Below, in pieces: positions 1-8,633 of a stretch of DNA of 64,000 nt. Both the position numbers and the translations under genes were made by a program. The notes under the pieces were generated by a model. The model saw nothing but the letters and a program-made list of their open reading frames with translations, searched no databases and was not told where the DNA came from. The stretch is taken from NCBI RefSeq assembly GCF_900102185.1, contig NZ_LT629690.1, positions 3,844,001-3,908,000 on the forward strand. The letters run 5' to 3'. Position 1 is the stretch's first letter; every line of letters begins with the position of its first letter. This DNA is from Terriglobus roseus. Its GTDB lineage: Bacteria; Acidobacteriota; Terriglobia; Terriglobales; Acidobacteriaceae.

Positions 1-201
1 CGCCTTGAGGATACTTTCGTTGTCTTCGATGCCGTTTTCGCTACCGGGCTTGTAGAACTTATCGATTACATGGGAATCGCTAACCACGGCAAAGTGGAAG
101 GGCTTACTTCCTTCTGCCGCAGAAGGTAACCAAGAAGGCGCAAGCGCCGCTCCCAAAGAAGCGGCGCTCATTGCGTTAAAGCTACGTCGAGACATTTTCA
201 T
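1..201 (-). CDS. Metallophosphoesterase, Tat-type leader (partial, 3' end outside window)
   Basis: Only the first 67 codons are inside the window. The N-terminus has a twin-arginine-like leader (SRRSFN, then an Ala/Leu-rich stretch ending near AAEG), followed by HFAVVSDSHVID, which is the first metal-binding block (D-x-H) of calcineurin-like phosphoesterases. Such secreted enzymes hydrolyse phosphomonoesters or phosphodiesters outside the inner membrane. ATG codons exist at 210 and 201. The AAGG at the end of the upstream receptor gene touches the first but lies 9 nt before the second, so 201 is preferred. The receptor stop codon (213-215) is only a few bases upstream, so the two are very likely co-transcribed. 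Substrate unknown. Confidence 0.75.
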   Translation of the reverse strand, partial: MKMSRRSFNAMSAASLGAALAPSWLPSAAEGSKPFHFAVVSDSHVIDKFYKPGSENGIEDNESILKA

Positions 202-212
202 CAGAGACATCC

Positions 213-3200
213 TTAGAAAATGATCTTCGCCGCGAGCTGCAGTTGACGTGCTGGATATGCACTGGTGATTGTGCCGAAGCTGCTACCACCGAAGGTGCTG
301 TTTGCTGCGGCGTAGTTGGTCTTGTTCAGCACGTTGAAGGCTTCTGCACGGAAGTCGAACTTCGATGCCTCGTTCCAGAGCGAGAATGCCTTGTGCAGAC
401 CAAGATCAGCCTGGTAGAAGCCATTCGTACGCCCAAGGTTACGTGAAGCGGTTCCCCACGGGCTTGTGGTGGGAATGGAGAACGCAGCGGAGTTAAATAC
501 ACCCGTTACGGTGGTGGCTGTCTTGGTGCGCGAGCCATAGAGCGGCACGCCGACGTTGCGGTTCGGGCGATAGGTATACAGATCGGTTCCAAACAGCGAC
601 GATCCGCTGGAGAGCGAGTAGTTGATGTTGATCGGTGCACCGCTGGTCATGTTGTTGATCAGCGTGAGCTGCCATCCGCCCAACACTTCATCTACAAACT
701 TATTCGCGTTGCTACCGAAGCGACGACCGCGACCATAAGGCAGGTCATACACCACAGAAAGCGTGTCTGCGAGCGGCTGATCGTAACCTGATGGGCCGTA
801 GTCCATGCTCGGGTTCGCATAGTTCACACGGCTGTTGTCGCCATTCGAAGTCTCGAGGTGACCACCAGAGAGATCGAAGTCGCGGCTCCAGGTAAATGCG
901 TTCAGCAGGTACAGACCAAGCTTCGTACGCTTCTCTACCTTGAACTGCATGGAGTTGTAGTTAGTGCTGCCACCACCCCACGCGATTTCGATATCGCCGA
1001 AGCCTTGCACTGGACGACGTGCTGCCAGGTTTCCGCAGGTGCTGCCAACGCAAGGTGTTGCCTGGTTGTAGTCCGCGAGGATCTGGAAGTGTGTACCCTT
1101 GTTGCCAACGTAGCTAAGATCCATCAGCCAACCGTTGCCCAACTGCTGCTGCACACCCAGGAAGTAGCTCTGCAGATAGCCGGTCTGGAAGTTCTTCGGG
1201 ATGTAGCGTGATGTGACGTTAGCAGGATTGAAGTATGCCGCTGTCGTCAACACGTTGCTATAACCCTGCTGCGTCTGACGGAAGCATGCCGACTGCAACT
1301 GCGTATCGCTGGTGCAGAGCGCAGCAGCGGTCGGTGCTACCTGCGAGATGCTGGCGTTCACAACGTTCGGGCCGTTATACGTCAGGTTGTTTTCGCCACC
1401 AGCACGGTTCCACTGCGTGTAACCGATGCCATAACCACCGCGCATTACGGTCTTCGGCGACATCTGATACGCAAAGCCGAGACGTGGACCGAAGTTCTTC
1501 TTCGGCGTGTTTACCAGCGAGCGATCGTAGATGCTGCCGTTCTTTGCCTGTACCAGTGTCTTGGTTGCAGGATCGAAGTTCGCCAGCTTGTTGTCTCGTT
1601 CCCATTGCGGCGTGACGATTTCATAGCGCAGACCAGCGTTGACCGTAAGCTGCGGTGTGACCTTGATGTCGTCCTGCACATACATGAAGTTGTAGCGCTG
1701 ACGCAGATTCACAATGGCATACGTTGTCAGCGAATACGACGAACGGTTGCCAAAGAGGAAGTCAGCCATGTTCTGTGCCTGTTGCAACTGCGACGACAGG
1801 CTGGGATTGCTGCCCGTCACCGTGGTGTTTACAGGGTTGCCGTTCTTTGAGTACTGACCAGCGTAGTTGTCCTGGCCATAGCTCGGATTGAAGTCGTTCA
1901 GTTCCGTGTGGATCTCCTGGAACTCATAACCAAACTTCACACTGTGCTTGCCCTTGACGATGGTGTAGTTCACCTTCGGATTGAAGACCATCGGGTTCTG
2001 GAACTGCGGATTCGATGACTGGTTGCCGAACTGCGAATAACCCGTGACAGACTGTGCATTCAGCGAACGCACAATGCGTGGGTCGGTCGGCAAACCGTCG
2101 GTGATACCGCTTTGTACCAGGATCGACTGCTGACCTACATTGACTGGGAACTTCTGGCCGATGTTGCGTGACCAGCCGAAACGCGCATCCAGCAACTGCG
2201 ACGGTGTAACTGCCCAGGTGACGCCGCCCATAATGTTCTTGTTGCGGATGGTTACGTTGCCGTTGCTGTTACCACCCGCAATACCAGTGATGCCCGGCGG
2301 ATCGTAAATGTAACCGCGGTGCTGGCTATAACGCGCGAAGATGGTCACCTTCTGGTTGAAGGTGTGATCCAGACGGAAGTCGCCCTTGTCGTCATTGATA
2401 ATGCCGCGCGGAGCGATGACGAAGTTGTTGGACAGACCAGCCACATTGGTTGTGGGCAGAGCCGCGACGACGTTACGCGCAAACGTCGTCCACTGTGCCT
2501 GCGGAATCGAACCAAGGAACGTGCGACCCGTGATGGGATCCTGCAACGGAATTGCGTTGTTCGGATTGGAAGTGTCGTCGTTCAGATAGAACAGACCGTT
2601 CCGCTGATTGTTAGTAAGGATCGTGGACGCGGTCGATGCGTTGTTGAAGATCTGACGCACGCCTTCGTAGTCACCGAAGAAGAAGGTGTGATCCTTCCAG
2701 ATGTAGCCGCCCAGTGTGCCACCAAACTGGTTGCGGATGAACTTGGGCTTGGTCTGTCCTGGAGCAAGGAAGGGACCAGTTGCGTTGAACATCGTGTTGC
2801 GGACGTAGTCCCATGCACGACCGTGGAACTGGTTGGTACCGCGACGAACCGCAGCATTGATCACAGCGCCAACCTGGCGGCCGAACTCTGCAGAGTAGTT
2901 ATTGGTCTCGACACGGAACTCGTCTACTGCGTCTGGCGAGGGAGCGATGTTTTCGTTCGCGAAGCCCTGGTTCGACGTGCCGTAGTTGTTGTTATCCAGA
3001 CCGTCCAGCAGGAAGTTGTTAAACGCGGAACGGATACCGTTCACGTTGAACGAAGCTTCACGGCTGCTGGTGGTGCCATTGTTTTCCAGTGCAGACTTAC
3101 GAACACCAGTGGAGAGCAGGGTGAGATCGGCGTAAGAACGGCCGTTCAACGGCAGGTTCTCAACTTCACGCGTGCCAATGAGTTGGCTCTTCGAACTGTT

Positions 3201-3596
3201 CTCGGTTTCCAGCAGCGATGCGGCGGCAGTGACCTCAACCACGTCCGAAGCCGAACCAGGCTTCAGAGAGAGATCCACACGCTGACGGGCGTTGACGTTG
3301 AGCGAGAAGACACCGCTGTCAGAACGCGAGAAACCGCCGGCATCAGCCGTAACACGGTAGTCGCCGATCTTGACGCTGGGGAATTCGAACTTGCCCTCGC
3401 CATCGGCCTTACGGGTAACGGTCACGCTGGTTTCCACATTCGTCAGCGAAACGGTGGCATTCGGGATAGCCGCACCTGCACTGTCGCGGACATAACCAAT
3501 CACGGCACCCGAATCAAACTGGGCCGCAGCGGGCAGAGACATTACAACAGCACTGGCCGCTAGAAGCGGAAGCATTACGATGCGATTTGGTCGCAA
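213..3596 (-). CDS. Oar-like TonB-dependent receptor with carboxypeptidase regulatory domain
   Basis: A 1127-residue outer-membrane protein. A Sec signal peptide (basic MRPNR, hydrophobic core, AAAQ cleavage region about residues 23-26) is followed by a carboxypeptidase-regulatory-like beta-sandwich (about 28-115), a plug with the ENLPLNGRSY motif (about 145-155), and a long beta-barrel ending in Phe (AAKIIF), as expected for Bam-dependent folding. This architecture is the expanded Acidobacteria family used for uptake of large substrates; the ligand is unknown. The start is TTG at 3596: AGGAG lies 7 nt before it and the basic n-region is lost if the in-frame ATG at 3575 is used. It appears to be the first gene of an operon with the phosphoesterase. 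Confidence 0.9.
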   Translation of the reverse strand: MRPNRIVMLPLLAASAVVMSLPAAAQFDSGAVIGYVRDSAGAAIPNATVSLTNVETSVTVTRKADGEGKFEFPSVKIGDYRVTADAGGFSRSDSGVFSLNVNARQRVDLSLKPGSASDVVEVTAAASLLETENSSKSQLIGTREVENLPLNGRSYADLTLLSTGVRKSALENNGTTSSREASFNVNGIRSAFNNFLLDGLDNNNYGTSNQGFANENIAPSPDAVDEFRVETNNYSAEFGRQVGAVINAAVRRGTNQFHGRAWDYVRNTMFNATGPFLAPGQTKPKFIRNQFGGTLGGYIWKDHTFFFGDYEGVRQIFNNASTASTILTNNQRNGLFYLNDDTSNPNNAIPLQDPITGRTFLGSIPQAQWTTFARNVVAALPTTNVAGLSNNFVIAPRGIINDDKGDFRLDHTFNQKVTIFARYSQHRGYIYDPPGITGIAGGNSNGNVTIRNKNIMGGVTWAVTPSQLLDARFGWSRNIGQKFPVNVGQQSILVQSGITDGLPTDPRIVRSLNAQSVTGYSQFGNQSSNPQFQNPMVFNPKVNYTIVKGKHSVKFGYEFQEIHTELNDFNPSYGQDNYAGQYSKNGNPVNTTVTGSNPSLSSQLQQAQNMADFLFGNRSSYSLTTYAIVNLRQRYNFMYVQDDIKVTPQLTVNAGLRYEIVTPQWERDNKLANFDPATKTLVQAKNGSIYDRSLVNTPKKNFGPRLGFAYQMSPKTVMRGGYGIGYTQWNRAGGENNLTYNGPNVVNASISQVAPTAAALCTSDTQLQSACFRQTQQGYSNVLTTAAYFNPANVTSRYIPKNFQTGYLQSYFLGVQQQLGNGWLMDLSYVGNKGTHFQILADYNQATPCVGSTCGNLAARRPVQGFGDIEIAWGGGSTNYNSMQFKVEKRTKLGLYLLNAFTWSRDFDLSGGHLETSNGDNSRVNYANPSMDYGPSGYDQPLADTLSVVYDLPYGRGRRFGSNANKFVDEVLGGWQLTLINNMTSGAPININYSLSSGSSLFGTDLYTYRPNRNVGVPLYGSRTKTATTVTGVFNSAAFSIPTTSPWGTASRNLGRTNGFYQADLGLHKAFSLWNEASKFDFRAEAFNVLNKTNYAAANSTFGGSSFGTITSAYPARQLQLAAKIIF

Positions 3597-3846
3597 GTTG
3601 GAACTCCTGTATTTCCGGTTTGATCCAAGCCTCTCAGTTAGCGGTAACGGAACGGTTTCAGGAGTGTTACAAAACCATGAATGAAACCGCCCGAACTTTT
3701 ACTAGGAGGGGGAAGGACCGTTTTCTGGATAGGCGACGTGTAAATATACCTGCCAGAAAGCGCCACACAGTCTAGCGCACAGAATGTAGAACTAGCATCT
3801 GTACTCCGAAATTCTTTGTTTACCGTCGAAGTACATTTGCTACAAG

Positions 3847-4998
3847 ATGTCCCGTGTTCCACGCCACAGAAGACATCTGGCGTCCCGGTGTAGCCTTATG
3901 CTGCACATGAAGTTACGCAACGACAGGATTGACCCCGGCACCCAGCCTGCCACGGAACTCATCTTTGGTGAGTGGTACCCCGCCATGCGGTCCGAGGGGC
4001 TGCGGAGGGGGAAAACCACCACACTCCTGCTGTTGGGAGTTCCCCTCCTTGTAGGCCGGAAGAACGATGGTGGGATCTTTGCCATGCGGGATCTGTGTCC
4101 CCACCGGGGTATACCCCTGTCGGCGGGGTGGTTTGATGGGGAGACGGTCCAGTGCAAGTACCACGGGTGGCGGTTCGAGCCCTGTGGTGGACAGTGCGTC
4201 GAGATCCCGTCTCTTACCCAGATCGATACGCTGGAGCCTACCAAGATCTATGCGGGGGCTTATCCGTGCCGTGAGGTGGATGGTTACGCGTGGGTCTACC
4301 TGCCGGAAGCAGGTTCGGGGCGTATTACAGATGAGACGGTTCTGCCGCCTGTGCCCGAGGTGCCCAAGTTCTCCGGGAAGTATCGTAGTGCGCATCTGCA
4401 GGCTGACCTGCCATGCAATGTGGATCACGGCATCATTGGCCTGATGGATCCTGCGCATGGACCGTTCGTCCATCGGGCTTGGTGGTGGCGCAGTGCTGCA
4501 TCCATCCATGAGAAGACCAAGCACTTCGAGCCCATTCCGGATGGATTCCGCATGGCATCGCACGCGCCCAGTAAGAACTCCGCACCATACAAGCTGCTTG
4601 GGGTTTATGGCAGCGATGTGACGACGACCATCGACTTCGTCCTGCCCAATCGCCGCTATGAGGTGATCCGTGCGGGTGAGAAGTGGTTTGCCTCACTGAC
4701 TACGGTCACGCCGATCACGCCTTCCACCTGCCGTATTGATGTGATGGCGTGCTGGAACATCTTCTACAGTGTTCCGTTGGTGCCCATGATTGCCAGCTAC
4801 TTCGGTGCCAAGTTCGTACAGCAGGATCAGGAGACGATGGTGGAACAGGCCGAAGGGCTGCGCTTCCGCCCTGCGATGATGCTGATCGACGACGCCGACA
4901 AGCCAGCGAAGTGGTACTTCGCCCTGAAGCAGCGGCGACTCACCGGCAAGGGCGAACATCCGCTGAGCGGGCCGGTCGATCTGCACTGGCGCAGCTAA
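3847..4998 (+). CDS. Rieske [2Fe-2S] oxygenase (ring-hydroxylating type alpha subunit-like)
   Basis: A 383-residue Rieske non-haem iron oxygenase. The Rieske cluster ligands are CPHRG (C84, H86) and CKYHGW (C103, H106). About 100 residues later NVDHGIIGLMDPAH and FVH supply the His/His/Asp-type mononuclear iron site. Length and order fit the single-component-type oxygenases (vanillate demethylase, PobA or pheophorbide oxygenase-like), which hydroxylate or demethylate aromatic or polycyclic substrates using an external reductase. No reductase gene is adjacent. The start is uncertain: ATG at 3847 has no clear ribosome site, and ATGs at 3898 or 3907 would fit the domain equally well. The stop abuts, base to base, the stop of the convergent cyclophilin gene. 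Confidence 0.85.
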   Translation: MSRVPRHRRHLASRCSLMLHMKLRNDRIDPGTQPATELIFGEWYPAMRSEGLRRGKTTTLLLLGVPLLVGRKNDGGIFAMRDLCPHRGIPLSAGWFDGETVQCKYHGWRFEPCGGQCVEIPSLTQIDTLEPTKIYAGAYPCREVDGYAWVYLPEAGSGRITDETVLPPVPEVPKFSGKYRSAHLQADLPCNVDHGIIGLMDPAHGPFVHRAWWWRSAASIHEKTKHFEPIPDGFRMASHAPSKNSAPYKLLGVYGSDVTTTIDFVLPNRRYEVIRAGEKWFASLTTVTPITPSTCRIDVMACWNIFYSVPLVPMIASYFGAKFVQQDQETMVEQAEGLRFRPAMMLIDDADKPAKWYFALKQRRLTGKGEHPLSGPVDLHWRS

Positions 4999-6213
4999 CT
5001 ACTGGATTGTCACGGTCTTCACCTTCACTGGTGTGATAGGGCGGTTGTGGGCGTTGCGTGGGACTCGGGCTATGTCGTGGACTGCCTTTACCGTGGCTTC
5101 GTCGCACTGGCCGAAGATGGTGAACTTGTCGTTCAGGTTGGGTGATGGCGCGTCGGTGATGAACCAGCTTGTGTCGTTCTTGGTGGGTCCGCTGTTGGCC
5201 ATGGCCAAGCGGCCTGGGCGATCGAAGGTCAGGTTCGGTGCGGTCTCGATGCTGTAGCTGAAGCCTGCGTCTTCGGCTCCGTTGGGATAGTCCTGCTGCT
5301 GCACCATGAAGTCCGGGATCACGCGGTTGATGTGAAGGCCGTTGTAATACGGCTTCTTTGTGGTGACGTGCGTTGTCGGGTTGGTCCACTCGCGTTTGCC
5401 TTCCGCTAGCTCCGTGAATGTGGCCACTGCGATTGGCGCCTGCTCTTTATAAAGCTTGCAGGTCAGGGTTCCGGCTGTGGTGTCTATGGTGGCGGTGGGG
5501 CCGGTGGGGTCTGGGGTGGGGATGTTGGAGGGTTGCGGCGGCACTGGCTGGGGCACTACCTTCTTGGGGTCCCACTCAGGAGCGACCGGAGGCATCGGCT
5601 CGCCGGGCTGCACGATGGTGAGCTTGTTGATGGCGATGGCCTTGGTGGTGCGGTTGCCCACTTCCAGCATGGCGTGGGAGATCTTCTCGGCCACGGCGAC
5701 GCCTGCGTCATCGCACTGCCCGAAGATGGCTCCGCGATGTCCCTTGTCGAACTCGTCATCCGCGTGGAGCGTGATGACGTAGAAGGAGGAGTTGATCTCG
5801 CCTGCGTGCGTTGCCATGGCGAGCCGTCCCGGACGGTCGAAGGTGACTCCGGGGATCTTCTCCTCGGGGATGGAGCCGTTCGCATCGCCCTCGCCGCCGC
5901 CGTAACGGTCGCCTCCGCGGATACCGTCAGGAATACCGGCGATTGCGGTGCCGTCGTAGAACGGTGTGTTGTGGATGACCGTCAGGTTCAGATGGTCATG
6001 CCAGTCCTTCTTGCCTTCGGCCAGGTCGGTGAAGTTCTGGACGGTTTTGGGTGCCTGCTTGGCGTACAGACGGCAGGCGATGCGGCCCATCGAGGTGTCG
6101 AAGACAGCGGTTGGACCTGTGGGTTCCGGGCCGCGCGCCGCTGGTTTGTGCGCTTGCGCGTGCAGGCTGATGCTGGAAAGGCTGGCGAAGAGAACGAGGC
6201 CGAGAAACCGCAT
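4999..6213 (-). CDS. Secreted double-domain cyclophilin-type peptidyl-prolyl isomerase
   Basis: A 404-residue protein with a Sec signal peptide (MRFLGLVLFASLSSISLHAQA) and two tandem cyclophilin-like domains, about residues 33-205 and 233-404, each opening with GPTA-x-x-DT and carrying a TFDRPGRLAMA block. The two are joined by a Pro-rich linker. Domain 2 keeps the NRVIPDFMVQ core that includes the catalytic Arg. In domain 1 the matching stretch reads IAGIPDG and the Arg is missing, so domain 1 may be a binding module only. Role inferred: folding of periplasmic proteins. The gene is transcribed toward the Rieske oxygenase with no intergenic base between the two stops. Confidence 0.88.
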   Translation of the reverse strand: MRFLGLVLFASLSSISLHAQAHKPAARGPEPTGPTAVFDTSMGRIACRLYAKQAPKTVQNFTDLAEGKKDWHDHLNLTVIHNTPFYDGTAIAGIPDGIRGGDRYGGGEGDANGSIPEEKIPGVTFDRPGRLAMATHAGEINSSFYVITLHADDEFDKGHRGAIFGQCDDAGVAVAEKISHAMLEVGNRTTKAIAINKLTIVQPGEPMPPVAPEWDPKKVVPQPVPPQPSNIPTPDPTGPTATIDTTAGTLTCKLYKEQAPIAVATFTELAEGKREWTNPTTHVTTKKPYYNGLHINRVIPDFMVQQQDYPNGAEDAGFSYSIETAPNLTFDRPGRLAMANSGPTKNDTSWFITDAPSPNLNDKFTIFGQCDEATVKAVHDIARVPRNAHNRPITPVKVKTVTIQ

Positions 6214-6560
6214 GTCTTCTGGAGTATCACAAACCTCTCGGATTGCTGAGAGCTGAGGGGTACCCCCTCCCCCTTGTTTTTCTAAAATCGTCTTTCTATT
6301 GGAGTTAACTTCGCGACTGCCTGCAAAATCGTCCTGGCAAAGGGGTTATGCGCAAAATCGTCTTAATAAAGGAGTTAACTTGCCAACCGGGCTTTCACTA
6401 GTGCCCCTGTTTCTATTTTAGAGATTTCAGGGAAATACCATGCCAACTCTATTTCCTTTGGTTTCTTAAATTTAAGTGGGCACGGGGGTTGACAGGTTTT
6501 TCATGGATGACGTTTCTGGTTTGCGTGGCATGATGGGGCAGTATCTCCAAGGAGTTCCGG
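6214..6560. other. Gene-free interval between the divergent cyclophilin and DUF4440-like genes
   Basis: No convincing coding frame. The interval holds a 10-bp palindrome GGGGTACCCC (6257-6266) followed by a pyrimidine tract, then three copies of a 24-bp unit (6284-6377, annotated separately). The right end carries the AAGGAG ribosome site of the downstream gene (about 6549-6554). Promoters for both flanking genes must lie here, but I see no clear -35/-10 pair. Confidence 0.6.
6284..6377 (+). repeat. Three-copy 24-bp intergenic repeat
   Basis: Three units at 6284-6307, 6325-6348 and 6354-6377 follow the pattern AAAATCGTCY, then seven variable bases, then GGRGTTA. The distance from the first to the last block is identical in all three (17 bp start to start), while the gaps between units differ (17 and 5 bp). 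The GGGGTACCCC palindrome and poly-pyrimidine tract lie just upstream at 6257-6280. From memory, similar intergenic elements are common in Terriglobia genomes; that part is recollection, not something the window proves. Confidence 0.75.
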
Positions 6561-7007
6561 ATGAAGCTTCCCCTGCTGGTGCCGGTGTTGGCCTTGATCT
6601 GCAGTACAGGTATTTGTGCGGCGCAGTCCACGCCTGCGGATGAGGCCACCTTTCGCAAGTTGCAAAGCGACTGGGCAGAGGCGCGGAAGAACCAGGACGT
6701 TGCGTTTCTGGAGCGGTTCTATGCGACCGAGTTCACCGTTGGCGTGATGAACGGCAGCGAGAACACTCGCGAGCAGGACATCAGCGTGTTCCGCACCAAG
6801 ATTCTGAAGCCCGCTGTTATTACGGATACCGAGATGGTGGTGCATCGCTACGGCGAAGCAGCGCTGGTGACGGGCGTGGAGCATCTGGAAGGTACGTACG
6901 CCGGGAACAGCGGCGCGTTCGACCTTCGGTTTGCAAACACATATGTGTATCGCGATGGCCGTTGGCAGATGGTGCGACACCAGGCCACGCCGATTGTGAA
7001 GCCCTAA
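6561..7007 (+). CDS. Secreted DUF4440 / NTF2-like protein
   Basis: 148 residues: a Sec signal peptide (MKLPLLVPVLALICSTGICAAQ) and one cone-shaped alpha+beta domain of the SnoaL/NTF2 superfamily, with the usual opening helix containing W-A-E-A and the C-terminal RYGEAALVTG ... YVYRDGRWQMVRHQAT strands typical of DUF4440. Family members bind small ligands or act as accessory domains; no catalytic residue set is evident, so no function is assigned. AAGGAG lies 6 nt before the ATG. The TAA stop overlaps the TAG stop of the convergent MBL-fold gene by three bases. Confidence 0.8.
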   Translation: MKLPLLVPVLALICSTGICAAQSTPADEATFRKLQSDWAEARKNQDVAFLERFYATEFTVGVMNGSENTREQDISVFRTKILKPAVITDTEMVVHRYGEAALVTGVEHLEGTYAGNSGAFDLRFANTYVYRDGRWQMVRHQATPIVKP

Positions 7008-7681
7008 CCGACTAATCGAGCGAGTGCCTGCAAGCCGTTGGTGATGAAGCGGCCGTGGCCGGTAGCGATGGATTTCGGTTTGTAGTCCAGCAGGCGTTTT
7101 GCGGACGCGTCGGCCAATGGGCAATCCCATGTGCCGCCTTTTGGCAGTGGGAAGTACCAGGGCGGTGCGGTGACGAGGTGCAGACCGCCGACGCTCATGA
7201 GTGCATCGCCTGCGAAGAGTGTGCCGTCGCGTTCGTCGAGGAAGCAGAAGTGGCCCGGTGTGTGGCCGGGCGTGAAGATGCAGCGGAGTGAACCGAAAAG
7301 TTCACCGTCGGTAAGTGTGTGCGTGGGCCGCGTCTTTGCTCCGGGGAAGCTGCCCTTGGGCTTGTGCTGCGGCTCATCGGGACGCAGTGAAAGATCCTTG
7401 TGCAGAAACGGGGCTTCACGCTGCGAGATGGCCACGTCCACGGGTCCAAGTTGCGCGTGCAACTGATCGAGCGAGCCGATGTGGTCAAGATGTGCGTGTG
7501 TGAGCAGGATGCGGCGAATGCTGCCGCCGAGTTCTTGTGCGGACTGGATAATCTTTGCAGCCTGACCGCTGATGGTGCAGTCCACCAGCGTAAAGCCGTC
7601 GCTTTCGCGGACGAGGTAACAGTTGGAGATACCCAGGAATGTCAGTTGCGCCAGATCTTTGTGGATGCATGTGAGTTTCAT
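7004..7681 (-). CDS. MBL-fold metallo-hydrolase
   Basis: 225 residues with the metallo-beta-lactamase-fold zinc motif THAHLDH (H62, H64, D66, H67), later ligands in TPGHTPGH and FAGDAL, and a C-terminal ATGHGR. This is the glyoxalase II/quorum-hydrolase-like branch; the substrate cannot be named. There is no signal peptide, so it is cytoplasmic. The frame stays open upstream to 8131, but that extension overlaps the divergent methyltransferase gene and has non-protein-like composition. The ATG at 7681 (MKLTCIH) starts the conserved fold. Confidence 0.82.
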   Translation of the reverse strand: MKLTCIHKDLAQLTFLGISNCYLVRESDGFTLVDCTISGQAAKIIQSAQELGGSIRRILLTHAHLDHIGSLDQLHAQLGPVDVAISQREAPFLHKDLSLRPDEPQHKPKGSFPGAKTRPTHTLTDGELFGSLRCIFTPGHTPGHFCFLDERDGTLFAGDALMSVGGLHLVTAPPWYFPLPKGGTWDCPLADASAKRLLDYKPKSIATGHGRFITNGLQALARLVG

Positions 7682-7819
7682 GGGAGTATCAATGCTCCTC
7701 TCGTATTCGCTGCTTCTAAAACGGATGCACGGATGAGGCTGTGGTTGTTCAACGCGCAGCAGATTAACAGCTCTTTGTTGCAGGTGCGCTGCTGTCCGTA
7801 GAATCAAGACTACGGATTG

Positions 7820-8557
7820 ATGATGGAAGAAAGTTTGCAAAATCGGATTGCCGTGGTGTTGGTGCGGGCGCGGAATCCGCTGAATATTGGCGCTGTTGCG
7901 CGCGCGATGAGCAACTTTGGATTTGCCGATCTGCGCGTGGTGAACGACTATGACGTTCCCTTTCAGGATGCGCGGTCCGCAATTGACGCTGCTCCTGTGC
8001 TGAATACGGCGCGCCAATTTGGCAGCGTTGCGGAAGCGGTTGCGGATTGCACTTTGGTTTACGGCACCACTGCTCTGGGTGAGCGCAGGCTGTTGCATCC
8101 GGTGGATATGTTGCGGGATGCGCAGACGCATGTTCGCGACGCAGTGACTACGGGTGGCCGTGCGGCTGTTTTATTTGGTTCGGAGAAGACGGGACTATCT
8201 GCTGATGAGATGAGCCATTGCCATCGGCTGTTGACGATTCCTATGAACACCAGCGGTGTCTCCATGAATCTGGGGCAGGCTGCTGCGGTGTGTCTTTATG
8301 AACTGATTCGTGAGAGCGCGACTCCGCAAAGACCTTTGCCACCGGAGGCGATGCCTGCGAATGCCGAGGAAATTGCGCGGATGGAAGCGGTGCTGGGCGA
8401 AGTGCTGGAGGAGAGCGGTTATGCGCATCGGTATCCGGCGAATATGCGTGAGGTGACGCATCGGCGGATGGTGCGGAGGATGACGCTGGACCGCGGCGAT
8501 GTGGATGCGTGGATTGGTGTGCTGCGGCAGGTGTTGTGGAAGCTGCGCAAGGAATAG
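7820..8557 (+). CDS. trmJ: TrmJ-like tRNA/rRNA 2'-O-methyltransferase (SpoU family)
   Basis: About 245 residues with the three SPOUT motifs: motif 1 NPLNIGAVARAMSNFGF, motif 2 VLFGSEKTGLS, and motif 3 IPMNTSGVSMNLGQAA with the trefoil-knot AdoMet pocket. The C-terminal region (about 165-245) is helical, as in TrmJ (tRNA Nm32 methyltransferase) and close relatives. TrmJ is the best family name, but other SpoU proteins modify rRNA. A TTG at 7817 is followed directly by ATG at 7820 and 7823; either ATG is plausible. The promoter must lie in the roughly 140-bp gap to the divergent MBL-fold gene. Confidence 0.82.
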   Translation: MMEESLQNRIAVVLVRARNPLNIGAVARAMSNFGFADLRVVNDYDVPFQDARSAIDAAPVLNTARQFGSVAEAVADCTLVYGTTALGERRLLHPVDMLRDAQTHVRDAVTTGGRAAVLFGSEKTGLSADEMSHCHRLLTIPMNTSGVSMNLGQAAAVCLYELIRESATPQRPLPPEAMPANAEEIARMEAVLGEVLEESGYAHRYPANMREVTHRRMVRRMTLDRGDVDAWIGVLRQVLWKLRKE

Positions 8558-8633
8558 CGGAAGGCCGTATTCCTGAGTGTTCGGCGTGAGTTTGCTGTGT
8601 TTTTCGCAGTGTTGCGCTGATAGACTCCGTTGC

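Noticed and set aside
2319-3563. 414-codon plus-strand frame
   Set aside because: Lies antisense inside the first receptor gene; composition (Val/Arg/Asp-rich, no motifs) is a shadow of the real frame in GC-rich DNA.
7682-8131. N-terminal extension of the MBL-fold gene
   Set aside because: Would overlap the divergent methyltransferase gene by about 300 bp and has no homologous character; start placed at 7681.
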